Positions 25,665-34,196 of a stretch of DNA of 64,000 nt are shown here, piece after piece. A model generated the notes under the pieces. That model was not told where the DNA came from and did no database searches. It worked only from the letters and a program-made list of their open reading frames with translations. Numbering within the stretch: position 1 is the stretch's first letter; each line of letters begins with the position of its first letter. The position numbers were made by a program, and so were the translations under genes. Origin of the DNA: Pontibacter sp. HSC-14F20 (GTDB lineage Bacteria > Bacteroidota > Bacteroidia > Cytophagales > Hymenobacteraceae); the NCBI RefSeq assembly GCF_019599265.1, contig NZ_JAHZTC010000004.1, positions 186,001 through 250,000 of the forward strand. The letters are read 5' to 3'.

Positions 25665-27344
25665 ATGCTGATTGATCTTAAAATAAAAAACTACGCACTG
25701 ATAGAGCAGTTGGAAATGAATCCATCGCCGGTGCTCAATATTATAACCGGCGAAACCGGTGCTGGTAAGTCCATTATGCTGGGCGCTATCGGCTTGCTGC
25801 TCGGTAACCGCGCCGACTCCAAGTTGCTTTTTAACCAGGAGCAGAAGTGCGTGATCGAGGGCGTGTTTGATATTTCGCAGTATAATCTCAAAGAGGTGTT
25901 CTTGGCCGAAGACCTGGACTTTGATGAGCAGTGCATTCTGCGCCGCGAGATCAGCCCGAGCGGAAAGTCGCGCGCCTTCGTGAACGACACCCCTGTAACG
26001 CTGGACGTGCTGCGCAAAATAGGGGAGAACCTGATGGACATCCACTCGCAGCACGACACGCTGCAATTGGGCGACACCAGCTTTCAGCTCAACATCCTCG
26101 ACATCTATGCAGGCAACACCTCGCTGGACATTTATGCAGGCAACCTCTCATACCTGAAAGACTACAACGAGACTTTTCGCAGGTATAAGAAGTTGGAGGG
26201 CGACTACAAAAAACTTACTGACCAACTGGCGCAGGCGCAGAAGGAGCTGGATTACAATACCTTTCTGCTCAACGAACTGGAAGAGATCAACCTGCAGGAA
26301 GACGAGCAGGAGCAGCTGGAGACAGAACTAAAGGAACTGGAGAATGCAGAGGATATAAAACTGAAGCTGACGCAGGCTGTGCAGTCACTTACGGAATCCG
26401 AGTTCAATATCACTTCTGCCCTCAAAGACACAGTACAACTGATCGGGCAGTTAGCGGCTTTCTCTCCAAAATATGAAGAGCTCCGTACCCGCACCGAGAG
26501 CTGCATGATTGAGCTGAATGATGTGGCTGGCGAACTGGAAGATGCCGAGCGCCGGACTGAGGCTGATCCTGCCCGCACCACGGAAGTGCAGGAACGACTT
26601 AATACGATCTATACCCTGCAGCGCAAGCACCAGGTAAACACTATAGCCGAATTACTCGGAATACAACGTGAACTCGAAAACAAAGTAGGCAGTGTGCTTA
26701 ACTTGGACAATGCCCTGGCCAGCACCGAGAAAGCCATGAAAGAGGCCGAGAATGAAATGCTGGAAAAAGCAGCAGTGCTCTCAGAGCGTCGCAAGGCTTC
26801 GTTTGGCCAGTTTGAGAAGGAGCTCTATACCTTGCTGGCTGAACTTGGCATGCCAAACGCGCGCATTGTCATACAGCATAAAAGTGCGGCTCCTACTGCC
26901 ACAGGCACCGATGAGATCAGCATCTTGTTCAGCGCCAACAAAGGAGCACAGCCGCAAAGCCTGGTGAAAGCCGCCTCCGGAGGTGAATTCTCCCGTCTGA
27001 TGCTCAGCATCAAGTACATGCTAGCCGATAAGACTGCTCTGCCTACGATTGTGTTTGATGAAATCGACACAGGTATATCCGGTGAAGTAGCTGTGAAAGT
27101 GGGCAGGATGATGCAGCAGATGGCACAGAAGCATCAGATTATTGCTATTTCGCACCTACCGCAGATAGCGGCGCAGGGTAACTCACACTACTTTGTATAC
27201 AAGCACGATACCGAAGACCGCACGATCAGCCGCGTGAAGAAGCTAAGTGAGAAGGAGCGTGTAGACGAAATTGCACACATGATTGCAGGGGCCAACCCAA
27301 GTGCGAGCGCCTACAAGAGTGCCAAGGAATTGCTATCGCTGTAA
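25665..27344 (+). CDS. recN: DNA repair protein RecN
   Basis: SMC-like ATPase acting early in double-strand break repair, 559 residues. Walker A GETGAGKS at 29-36, long coiled-coil arms (about 160-360, rich in Glu/Leu/Lys), ABC signature SGGEFSRLMLSIK and Walker B PTIVFDEIDTGISG in the C-terminal head. One oddity is a 9-residue tandem duplication near residues 145-162 (LDIYAGNTS then LDIYAGNLS), at the root of the first arm. ATG 25665 is the normal start for the family (MLIDLKIKNYALI). Confidence 0.95.
   Translation: MLIDLKIKNYALIEQLEMNPSPVLNIITGETGAGKSIMLGAIGLLLGNRADSKLLFNQEQKCVIEGVFDISQYNLKEVFLAEDLDFDEQCILRREISPSGKSRAFVNDTPVTLDVLRKIGENLMDIHSQHDTLQLGDTSFQLNILDIYAGNTSLDIYAGNLSYLKDYNETFRRYKKLEGDYKKLTDQLAQAQKELDYNTFLLNELEEINLQEDEQEQLETELKELENAEDIKLKLTQAVQSLTESEFNITSALKDTVQLIGQLAAFSPKYEELRTRTESCMIELNDVAGELEDAERRTEADPARTTEVQERLNTIYTLQRKHQVNTIAELLGIQRELENKVGSVLNLDNALASTEKAMKEAENEMLEKAAVLSERRKASFGQFEKELYTLLAELGMPNARIVIQHKSAAPTATGTDEISILFSANKGAQPQSLVKAASGGEFSRLMLSIKYMLADKTALPTIVFDEIDTGISGEVAVKVGRMMQQMAQKHQIIAISHLPQIAAQGNSHYFVYKHDTEDRTISRVKKLSEKERVDEIAHMIAGANPSASAYKSAKELLSL
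26097..26150 (+). repeat. 27-base in-frame tandem duplication inside recN
   Basis: Copy one 26097-26123 and copy two 26124-26150 encode LDIYAGNTS and LDIYAGNLS. The copies differ at several bases, including synonymous sites, so the duplication is not recent. Confidence 0.8.
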
Positions 27345-27544
27345 GCTCATCCAGTTTTGTTCCTGTGCTCAGTACCCCGATCCTGAAACAGCGATGGGAG
27401 CTAAGACAGGAGTTAACTTGCGTGAATGAAGACTGCTTTGCACTTGAGTTATACCTAGTAATTGCTATATTGCTGCCTGATTTGCGCTAGCTATACCTAT
27501 CTGGCAGAAATCAATAAAATTTGAAACATTAACCTGACAAATAC

Positions 27545-28363
27545 ATGTCTTATAATCTGCTTAAAGGAAAGAAAGGAATCATTTTCGGAGCGCTTGACGA
27601 GAAGTCTATTGCCTGGAAAGTGGCGATGCGTGCCAAAGAAGAGGGCGCTGAGTTCGTGTTGACCAATGCACCCCTGGCTATGCGTATGGGCGAGATCAAC
27701 AAACTGGCTGAGGCCTGCAACACACAGGTTATACCTGCTGATGCCACTTCTGTAGAGGATCTGGAAAACCTTTTCACCAAAGCACAGGAAATACTGGGCG
27801 GCAAAATTGACTTCGTGCTGCACTCTATCGGCATGAGCCCGAATATCCGCAAAGGCAAGTCGTATGGCGACCTGAACTATGAGTGGTTCCTGAAGACGCT
27901 GGACATTTCGGCGCTTTCTTTCCATAAAGTGATGCACGTGGCTGAGAAGCAAAATGCCATGAACGAGTGGGGCTCTATCGTAGCGCTTTCGTACATCGCT
28001 GCTCAGCGTGTATTCCCTGACTATACCGACATGTCGCAGGCAAAGGCCGTGCTTGAGTCGATTGCCCGCAACTATGGCTACCGCCTGGGTAAGCTGAATA
28101 AAGTGCGCGTGAACACAGTATCACAGTCGCCAACCAAAACTACTGCTGGTACAGGCGTAGGTGGTTTCGACGCTTTCTACGATTATGCTGATAAGATGTC
28201 GCCACTTGGCAATGCTTCTGCTGAGTCATGCGCTGACTACTGCATCACCCTGTTCTCTGACCTGACCCGTATGGTGTCGATGCAGAACCTGATGCACGAC
28301 GGTGGCTTCTCTACCATGGGCATCTCCGAAGATGTGGTAGAAATGATCAGCAAGCAGTCTTAA
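27545..28363 (+). CDS. fabI: Enoyl-ACP reductase FabI
   Basis: NADH-dependent last step of each fatty acid elongation cycle, 272 residues. The FabI-type short-chain dehydrogenase features are present: IIFGALDEKSIAWKVA nucleotide loop, HSIGMSP, and the catalytic Tyr-x6-Lys (Y-TDMSQA-K). The C-terminus ending GGFSTMGI is typical. It starts at ATG 27545, 200 bases after recN with nothing clear between except two AGGTATA-type words, and has its own terminator. Confidence 0.96.
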   Translation: MSYNLLKGKKGIIFGALDEKSIAWKVAMRAKEEGAEFVLTNAPLAMRMGEINKLAEACNTQVIPADATSVEDLENLFTKAQEILGGKIDFVLHSIGMSPNIRKGKSYGDLNYEWFLKTLDISALSFHKVMHVAEKQNAMNEWGSIVALSYIAAQRVFPDYTDMSQAKAVLESIARNYGYRLGKLNKVRVNTVSQSPTKTTAGTGVGGFDAFYDYADKMSPLGNASAESCADYCITLFSDLTRMVSMQNLMHDGGFSTMGISEDVVEMISKQS

Positions 28364-28429
28364 TTTCTAAGAACTAGAAAATTGAAGATGTGAAGGTTTT
28401 TAAATGAATCTCGTATCTTCTGAAATATG

Positions 28430-28466
28430 AAAAGCCCCTGGTGCTAAATGCGCCAAGGGTTTTTTT
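28430..28466 (+). terminator. Terminator after fabI
   Basis: An imperfect stem CCCCTGGTGC/GCGCCAAGGG with one G-T pair and loop TAAAT, followed by seven T's. Confidence 0.85.
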
Positions 28467-28604
28467 ATATTAGAAGCGTAAGAGGAAGACTGGTATAAGA
28501 GAATGTCTATCTCCTGGAACAACTGCCAGGAGGCTACTCGGGGAACATCTGAACCACCCAATCTCTCTGGGCAATTATACTCTAAAGAATACCCTCGAAA
28601 TTGG

Positions 28605-28673
28605 TGTCATTCTGTAAAGTAATCTGGAAATGTAGTCGTTGCCATTTACTAGAAAGATCCATTCAGGATGACA
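28605..28673. repeat. Degenerate inverted repeat with TGTCAT ends
   Basis: TGTCATTCTG at 28605-28614 and CAGGATGACA at 28664-28673 are inverted with one mismatch. Ends of this type (TGTCATYCTG...) remind me of small MITE-like repeats common in this phylum. Only one copy is visible here. Confidence 0.4.
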
Positions 28674-28682
28674 AAATTAGCA

Positions 28683-29054
28683 TCAATCTTCCTCCCGATG
28701 CACTTTAGTGAAGTCGAATGCCGGTACGCAAACCGACCAGTATTCTGTCTCTTCGTTGTAGGGATTGGCATAACGGATGCGGGCACCGGCTTTGATCAGG
28801 ATGGATTCGCCGGCTTCTACAACAATCTCTTCACCGTCTACCTCAATTAACTTGCGGCCACGCAGCACGATCGTGATTTCGTCGAATTCTGGCGTTTGAT
28901 GTGGCTCGCCCCAATGCGGCGGCGCTACCATGTGAGCCACACTAAAAGCGCTGGTCTGGGTAGAGGCTTTGCCGAAATGCTCTTCTATCAGTTTGCCATC
29001 CGTAGTAGGCACCCGAAAAGGCCTGGTCTGCTTAAAATATTTCTTCTCAGTCAT
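28683..29054 (-). CDS. Cupin-domain protein
   Basis: Single-cupin protein of 123 residues, presumably cytoplasmic. The barrel motifs are HWGEPHQTPEFDEITIVLRG (first cupin motif with metal-type His/Glu residues) and GESILIKAGARIRYANP (second). No substrate can be named; small cupins may be isomerases, sensors or storage proteins. It follows the Kazal gene by 27 bases on the same strand and may share its transcript. Confidence 0.85.
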   Translation of the reverse strand: MTEKKYFKQTRPFRVPTTDGKLIEEHFGKASTQTSAFSVAHMVAPPHWGEPHQTPEFDEITIVLRGRKLIEVDGEEIVVEAGESILIKAGARIRYANPYNEETEYWSVCVPAFDFTKVHREED

Positions 29055-29081
29055 AGTCAGTCATAGGCTGTCAGGTATGGC

Positions 29082-29312
29082 TCAGGATTTAGTGGCGCAT
29101 TCGCCTTTGGTATAGGAAGTTACGCCTGACCGGTCAGCTTCGCAGGCATTGCCGTAGGTTTTTCCGTCGCAGCCGCACACAGGGTCGTACTGCATGGTAC
29201 ACATCTGGTCGGGATTGATCTTAGCCTGATCGATGCAGGGAATTTCACTGTTTTTGCAGGAGTAGAAGACGCTCATAGCCAGGAAAGCTGTCGCGAAAGC
29301 TGTTTTTTTCAT
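29082..29312 (-). CDS. Kazal-type protease inhibitor lipoprotein
   Basis: 76-residue exported lipoprotein: signal peptide 1-18 with lipobox FYSC (Cys19). The rest is one Kazal domain with exactly six cysteines (26, 38, 46, 48, 57, 72), including the family signature [16 protein letters not shown] and the closing YTKGEC. Kazal domains block serine proteases of the subtilisin or trypsin kind. On the cell surface or in the periplasm it could protect the cell from its own or foreign proteases. The reactive-site residue cannot be set with confidence. Confidence 0.85.
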   Translation of the reverse strand: MKKTAFATAFLAMSVFYSCKNSEIPCIDQAKINPDQMCTMQYDPVCGCDGKTYGNACEADRSGVTSYTKGECATKS

Positions 29313-29491
29313 CGTGTTTTATTAGTTATCGTTTGTACGCAATTATTGGTGGACGGGGAGTAATAACGTATAGCAAACTAAGTATGCACTGCCCCGTATG
29401 TATTGGAACGTAAATTAAAAGAGATATAGGCAGAAGGACTATACTTTCTATTATTTATGAAGGCGCCTTATCAAATAAACAGCACCAGAAA

Positions 29492-29893
29492 ATGATAAAC
29501 AAGATGAACGACGAAAAAGGAAAGATTTTGCTGGCCACGCTGGCCGGTATTGGAGTAGGCGTAGCGGCAGGTATACTGCTGGCTCCCAACAATGGCCTTG
29601 ACACGCGCGACAGTTTAAAGAGAACATTGAGCAAAGCAGGTGATGACCTGGAGCGCACTGTGAAAAACTTTATGGACAAGCTCGAGAGCAACAAAGTGAC
29701 TGATGATGGCAGCAGCCTGGTCATGCGCGGATCTTGGGACGATGTAAAAGGCCAACTGAAGCAGAACTACGCAGAACTTACTGAAGACGACCTGACTTAC
29801 GTGGAAGGTCAGGAGGACGAGCTATGGGGCCGTCTGCAGCAAAAGTTAGGCAAGACCAAGAATGAGATCATGAAAGTGATCAGAGACTTGTAA
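29492..29893 (+). CDS. YtxH-CsbD fusion protein
   Basis: 133-residue stress-type protein. The N-terminus holds a Gly-rich membrane segment (LATLAGIGVGVAAGILLAPNNG) of the YtxH family, then an amphipathic helix, then a CsbD-like domain (about 80-133: WDDVKGQLKQNY, LTEDDLTYVEGQEDELWGRLQQKLG). CsbD proteins are induced by general stress in Bacillus. Start is ATG 29492 or the ATG four codons on (29504). First of three YtxH genes in a row, each with its own terminator. Confidence 0.82.
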   Translation: MINKMNDEKGKILLATLAGIGVGVAAGILLAPNNGLDTRDSLKRTLSKAGDDLERTVKNFMDKLESNKVTDDGSSLVMRGSWDDVKGQLKQNYAELTEDDLTYVEGQEDELWGRLQQKLGKTKNEIMKVIRDL

Positions 29894-29912
29894 TAACATA
29901 CTGATCGCAATT

Positions 29913-29947
29913 AAAAGCTCAGCAAAGTGTTTTGCTGAGCTTTTTTT
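29913..29947 (+). terminator. Terminator after the first YtxH gene
   Basis: Perfect 14-bp stem AAAAGCTCAGCAAA/TTTGCTGAGCTTTT with a four-base loop, ending in a T run. Confidence 0.92.
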
Positions 29948-30074
29948 CGTTATTTAGATGCAGTATAGTACAAAACTGTAGTATAGTTATAACTTAATAC
30001 ATGGCTTCATCGTTATTAGGTCAACAGTTGAAAATCAAAGAAATCAAATCCAACAATTTATAATAAACAGAACT

Positions 30075-30404
30075 ATGAAAGATAATAGCGGAAAAGTAAT
30101 GCTTGCACTGTTGGCAGGTGCCAGCGCCGGTGTAATTGCAGGTCTATTGATGGCCCCGGACACAGGTGAGCAAACCAGAACTGGTATCAAAAAGTGGGCG
30201 AACAAGCTGAGCAAAGACTTAGAAAAGAACCTGCAGACTGGCCTTGACGAGATTAAGAACATGAGCAACGAAGCCATGAACAAAATGGGCAATGCGAATA
30301 AAACTGGTGGTAACACGGGCGGCAATGCATCGTCTTCATCAACTGGCTCAACCGGTTCATCTGCCGGTACAAGCACAGGTGGCTCTACTGAAACAAACGT
30401 TTAG
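30075..30404 (+). CDS. YtxH-family protein with Gly/Ser/Thr-rich tail
   Basis: 109 residues: a membrane segment LLAGASAGVIAGLLMAPDTG, a lysine-rich amphipathic helix (KKWANKLSKDLEKNL), and a low-complexity tail of Gly, Ser, Thr and Asn (about 75-109). Function unknown; related proteins are linked to stress and desiccation. The start has the context AGAACTATG. Confidence 0.8.
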   Translation: MKDNSGKVMLALLAGASAGVIAGLLMAPDTGEQTRTGIKKWANKLSKDLEKNLQTGLDEIKNMSNEAMNKMGNANKTGGNTGGNASSSSTGSTGSSAGTSTGGSTETNV

Positions 30405-30497
30405 TACATAGCCCTTTCAGAAACTATACTTTAAACTTAGCTTACTCCCGGGGCATACCTGCCTCTGAGGCGGAAACACTAGTTTTGTGAAGATGAC

Positions 30498-30534
30498 AGG
30501 CCTGTCCCTTACCGGGGCAGGCCTTTTGTTTTTG
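30498..30534 (+). terminator. Terminator after the second YtxH gene
   Basis: Eleven-base stem AGGCCTGTCCC/GGGGCAGGCCT with one G-T pair, then a T-rich stretch. Confidence 0.88.
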
Positions 30535-30642
30535 GTAATTGGCGAGCTGAATTACGTTAACCTTAGAACTTTACTCCCGTTATTATTTTAGAGAGTAATA
30601 GAAGTTTGCAGGAATGAATTCACACTAAAACCAAAGGAAACT

Positions 30643-31122
30643 ATGAGAACGAAAATGGATTACAGCAGCCTGGGAGAGGCCAAAAGTACATACAGCAACA
30701 CCCCGCGATCTTCCTCAACCTACAGCCATGTGGGCAAAGAATCGGGCGGAAACAAAACACACTCCTCTGTTCGTGAGCCAATGCACCAGCCGCAAATGCA
30801 GCAACGAACTGTGTATAGCAGCGGAAATCGCAAGGCGTCTTCTTCTGACTCACATGGCGAGAGCAGCGGAACATTGGGGGTCGCCATGGGCTTGCTCGCC
30901 GGCGCCGGCGTAGGTGTGCTAGCCGGTATACTTATGGCGCCCGACAGTGGCCGTATTACCCGTCGCCGCCTGTCAGACTCCGCCGCTTGGGTAGGCCGCG
31001 GCATCAACGAGAAGTTAGGTGTTGGTAAGACTAAAATTGACTCCTGGGTCGGGAAAGAAGAAAGCCTGAAGGATGCTGCTGATAACCTGAAAAATAGAAA
31101 TTCGGGTGAGGAAAAGTTTTAG
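30643..31122 (+). CDS. YtxH-family protein with long Ser-rich N-terminus
   Basis: 159 residues. Unlike its two neighbours, the membrane segment (MGLLAGAGVGVLAGILMAPDSG) lies in the middle (about 87-108), after a polar Ser/Gln/His-rich stretch of 80 residues without a signal peptide. After the segment is a basic helix (RITRRRLSD). This suggests a cytoplasmic N-terminal tail anchored to the membrane. Function unknown. Confidence 0.78.
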   Translation: MRTKMDYSSLGEAKSTYSNTPRSSSTYSHVGKESGGNKTHSSVREPMHQPQMQQRTVYSSGNRKASSSDSHGESSGTLGVAMGLLAGAGVGVLAGILMAPDSGRITRRRLSDSAAWVGRGINEKLGVGKTKIDSWVGKEESLKDAADNLKNRNSGEEKF

Positions 31123-31143
31123 ATAGGAAATCAAGTATAAACA

Positions 31144-31180
31144 GAAATGGCCCGCTAAACCTTAGCGGGCCATTTCTTAT
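31144..31180. terminator. Bidirectional terminator between third YtxH gene and lysS
   Basis: Perfect 15-bp stem GAAATGGCCCGCTAA (31144-31158) with 31162-31176 and a three-base loop, between convergent genes. Confidence 0.92.
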
Positions 31181-31197
31181 TTATATAAGATGATCGC

Positions 31198-32724
31198 TTA
31201 TTCTTCTCTCTTCTCCGGCTTCATCTGCGGGAAGAACAGCACATCCTGAATAGAGTGCGAGTTCGTCATGATCATACTCAGGCGGTCGATGCCTATACCT
31301 AAACCGGCAGTTGGTGGCATACCATACTCGAGTGCACGCAGGAAGTCTTCGTCCAGCACCATGGCTTCTGTGTCGCCACGCTTGCCAAGCTCCAGCTGCT
31401 CTTCAAAGCGGGCACGCTGGTCGATCGGGTCGTTCAGTTCGGAGAAGGCATTGCAAATTTCCTTGCCATTGCAGATTGCTTCGAAACGCTCTACCAGACC
31501 CGGCTTGTCGCGGTGCTTCTTGGCTAGCGGGCTCATCTCCACAGGGTAATCCGTGATGAAAGTTGGCTGGATCAGGTACGGCTCACAGGTCTCACCAAAA
31601 ATCTCGTCGATGATCTTGCCTTTGCCCAGTTTCGGATCCACTTTTATACCTAGTGACTCGGCAGTCTGGCGCAGTTCCGGCTCTTCCATCTCCGAAATAT
31701 CGATCTTAGTGAAGTGCTCGATGGCCTCAAACATGGTAAAACGCTTCCATGGGCGCTGGAAATTGATGATGTTCTCACCCACCTGCACCTCGGTAGTACC
31801 GTGAAGGTCCATGGCTACTTTCTCCACCATTTCCTCTACTAGGTCCATCATCCAGTTGTAATCTTTGTAGGCCACATAAAGCTCCACCTGCGTAAATTCC
31901 GGATTGTGGAAACGGCTCATACCTTCGTTGCGGAAGTCTTTGGCAAACTCGAATACACCGTCGAAACCGCCTACGATGAGGCGCTTCAGGTATAGCTCGT
32001 TGGCAATGCGCAGGTATAGCGTCATGTCCAGCGTGTTGTGGTGCGTCTTGAACGGACGCGCCGCCGCACCACCGTACAGTGGCTGCAGAATAGGGGTTTC
32101 TACTTCCAGGTAACCTTGATTTGTCAGGTAGGAACGCATGGAATTTACCAGTTGCGTACGCTTGCGGAAGGTTTCGCGCACGTGCGGGTTCACGATCAAA
32201 TCCACGTAACGCTGGCGGTAACGCAGTTCCGGGTCTGTAAAGCCATCGTGCACGATCTCGTTGCCGTTCTCATCAACCTCACGCTTCACAATCGGCAGCG
32301 GACGCAGCGATTTGGTCAATACCTTCAGCTCTGTTACGTGTACCGAAATCTCGCCTACCTGTGTGATGAAAGCATAGCCTTTGATACCGATGAAGTCACC
32401 GATATCGAGCATCTTTTTGAACACGGTGTTGTACATGTCCTTGTTCTCGCCAGGCGCAATGTCGTCGCGCGATACGTAGATCTGGATGCGACCGGTGCTG
32501 TCCATCAGCTCAGCAAACGAGGCTTTGCCCATCACGCGGCGGCTCATCAGGCGACCAGCCAGGGTTACTTCCTGGTAGTTGTTCTTGTCCTTATCGAAAT
32601 TCTCCTTTATCTCTTTGGCCGTGGCCGTCACTTCAAATGTTTCGGATGGATATGGGTTAATGCCCATTTTCTCCAGCTCTTCGCGCTCGTGGCGTCTGCG
32701 TAGTTCCTGTTCGCTGAGTTGCAT
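31198..32724 (-). CDS. lysS: Lysyl-tRNA synthetase, class II
   Basis: Charges tRNA(Lys), 508 residues. An N-terminal OB-fold anticodon domain (about 55-170, [21 protein letters not shown]) is followed by the class II catalytic core: [20 protein letters not shown] (motif 2) and [11 protein letters not shown] (motif 3). It is the bacterial class II type with normal length. Alone on the minus strand, with terminators on either side. Confidence 0.97.
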   Translation of the reverse strand: MQLSEQELRRRHEREELEKMGINPYPSETFEVTATAKEIKENFDKDKNNYQEVTLAGRLMSRRVMGKASFAELMDSTGRIQIYVSRDDIAPGENKDMYNTVFKKMLDIGDFIGIKGYAFITQVGEISVHVTELKVLTKSLRPLPIVKREVDENGNEIVHDGFTDPELRYRQRYVDLIVNPHVRETFRKRTQLVNSMRSYLTNQGYLEVETPILQPLYGGAAARPFKTHHNTLDMTLYLRIANELYLKRLIVGGFDGVFEFAKDFRNEGMSRFHNPEFTQVELYVAYKDYNWMMDLVEEMVEKVAMDLHGTTEVQVGENIINFQRPWKRFTMFEAIEHFTKIDISEMEEPELRQTAESLGIKVDPKLGKGKIIDEIFGETCEPYLIQPTFITDYPVEMSPLAKKHRDKPGLVERFEAICNGKEICNAFSELNDPIDQRARFEEQLELGKRGDTEAMVLDEDFLRALEYGMPPTAGLGIGIDRLSMIMTNSHSIQDVLFFPQMKPEKREE

Positions 32725-32845
32725 GCGATTTTAGTACTAAAGGTGACTGTTATATATAAACTACAAAATTGCTAAATAAACAGGAGGTTTTAAACATTAA
32801 ATTGCTAATTGTTAGCCGCTGTATTGTAGCGGGACATAAAGTAAA

Positions 32846-32874
32846 AGCCCCGGCAAGCAAGACTTGCCGGGGCT
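32846..32874 (-). terminator. Terminator after the 33-kb unknown gene
   Basis: Perfect 12-bp stem AGCCCCGGCAAG (32846-32857) with 32863-32874 and a five-base loop; on the minus strand it is followed by TTTACTTTA. Confidence 0.87.
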
Positions 32875-32902
32875 CCCATATATGTAGTAGAACAAATGGG
32901 AC

Positions 32903-33931
32903 TTAAGCAGCTGTGCGGAGTTGCTGCTCATCGTCCTGCAAAAGCGGTTTTACTTTGTCTTGCAATCGGGCTGCCACAAAGGAGTTTTGCAGATAGGCCG
33001 GCAGTTCCTGCACAAAAGCCTCGTATTGCTGCAAACTCATGGCCTGCGCCACATAGCACTCATGTATACCGTTCAGGTAGCTTACAATCTGGAGCAGCGA
33101 TTCGTGGAACAGCTTAAAGTCGATGTCGGACTGCACGAAGCGCTCGATCTCGCGGTGCGAACTGGAGATGCGCAACCTCGCCAGCAAGTCGAACAACGTT
33201 GTATAGCCCATACGCCAGGTCAGCTGCTGCCAATGCTGCGGACCAAACTTCTGTAGCACCTCACCTGTGCGGCTGCTGCGGATGGCGGTATTCGGGTTAG
33301 CCTGTACCTGCTGTCGAACGGATCTGGCCTTCATGCGTCGCGTAGTCTTCAAAAACTGACCGATCTGCGACTGCGCTTCGAGCTCTTTGCCCGCAATCTG
33401 CAAGCCTGGTTTGTAATGCGCCAGCGGCAAACGGTTGATGCGGAAGTCATCGTAATGCCCCGATGCATAAAAGCTCATCGCCTGCGGGTAAGCATTCTTC
33501 ACGATCAGGCGGCCCGCTTCGCGCATCACCAAGGACTCGTTGCTGGTCTTGATCTGGCGGGTATGCAGAAAAGCCTGTAAGCTCGCAAACACGGTATAGT
33601 AAGCCTGCGGAAACGTCCAGTGCAAGGCGTTGCGGATATAGTTCTCATCGCCTAACTCGGCTGTAGTACGCAAAGCATACTCTGTATTCCAGCTGTTGAG
33701 CAACAGTTTCTTCACTGCTTCCAAATCTTCTTCAGATAACTCAGCAGGCACATCCTTAAAGTAGGCCAGCTGCTGCAGACCCATCCCTTCGTAATGATCG
33801 AGGTGGTAATTGATAGCGAAAAAGTAGTTCAGAAACACCTGCGCCGGGATGGATTTATACCATTCCTTGTCCAGCTGTTTCTGCTCTTCCGGATACATGG
33901 ATATGATGTTTTCTTCTTCTTTCTCTTTCAT
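32903..33931 (-). CDS. Unknown helical protein with a possible HEPN-like motif
   Basis: 342-residue soluble protein I do not recognise; no signal peptide or membrane segment. It is predicted mostly helical and rich in Gln, Leu and Tyr. One region (about 105-185) has ALHWTFPQAYYTVFASLQAF, then an Arg/Ala-rich helix, then NRLPLAHY, in which Arg-x4-His fits the Rx4-6H motif of HEPN ribonucleases. That match is weak by itself. The protein has a basic middle (TTRRMKARSVRQQ). It stands alone between terminators and no partner gene (such as a nucleotidyltransferase) is adjacent. Confidence 0.6.
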   Translation of the reverse strand: MKEKEEENIISMYPEEQKQLDKEWYKSIPAQVFLNYFFAINYHLDHYEGMGLQQLAYFKDVPAELSEEDLEAVKKLLLNSWNTEYALRTTAELGDENYIRNALHWTFPQAYYTVFASLQAFLHTRQIKTSNESLVMREAGRLIVKNAYPQAMSFYASGHYDDFRINRLPLAHYKPGLQIAGKELEAQSQIGQFLKTTRRMKARSVRQQVQANPNTAIRSSRTGEVLQKFGPQHWQQLTWRMGYTTLFDLLARLRISSSHREIERFVQSDIDFKLFHESLLQIVSYLNGIHECYVAQAMSLQQYEAFVQELPAYLQNSFVAARLQDKVKPLLQDDEQQLRTAA

Positions 33932-34196
33932 GTATTTACAACATTTTTAGCCTGCTAACAGTTGCATATTTAAGGTGTAAATGCAGTGATTTTATGATTT
34001 TAATATGCTGTAAATCAGGGACTTGCAAAATATTTATAAAATAATTTCTGAGCCAGTAAATTGCTGTTGCAGAGGCCTCTTTATCAGGCATTTTCTGCGA
34101 TGTCTATACCTGCAAAAGCGAACTAGATGTAAGCGCTTGCCATCATAACCTGAAGCTCGAAATAAGAGTACAAGAGGGGGACAAAATCCTTATACC

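Larger units (their letters stand above)
28364..28682. other. Intergenic region after fabI
   Basis: 319 bases between convergent fabI and the cupin gene. It holds the fabI terminator (28430-28466), a CTCCTGG/CCAGGAG hairpin (28511-28532), and a degenerate inverted repeat at 28605-28673. No gene is apparent. Confidence 0.6.

Noticed and set aside
33932-34196. Possible SAM or other riboswitch before the Cys/Met enzyme
   Set aside because: I looked for conserved paired elements and a terminator and saw none that I could name.
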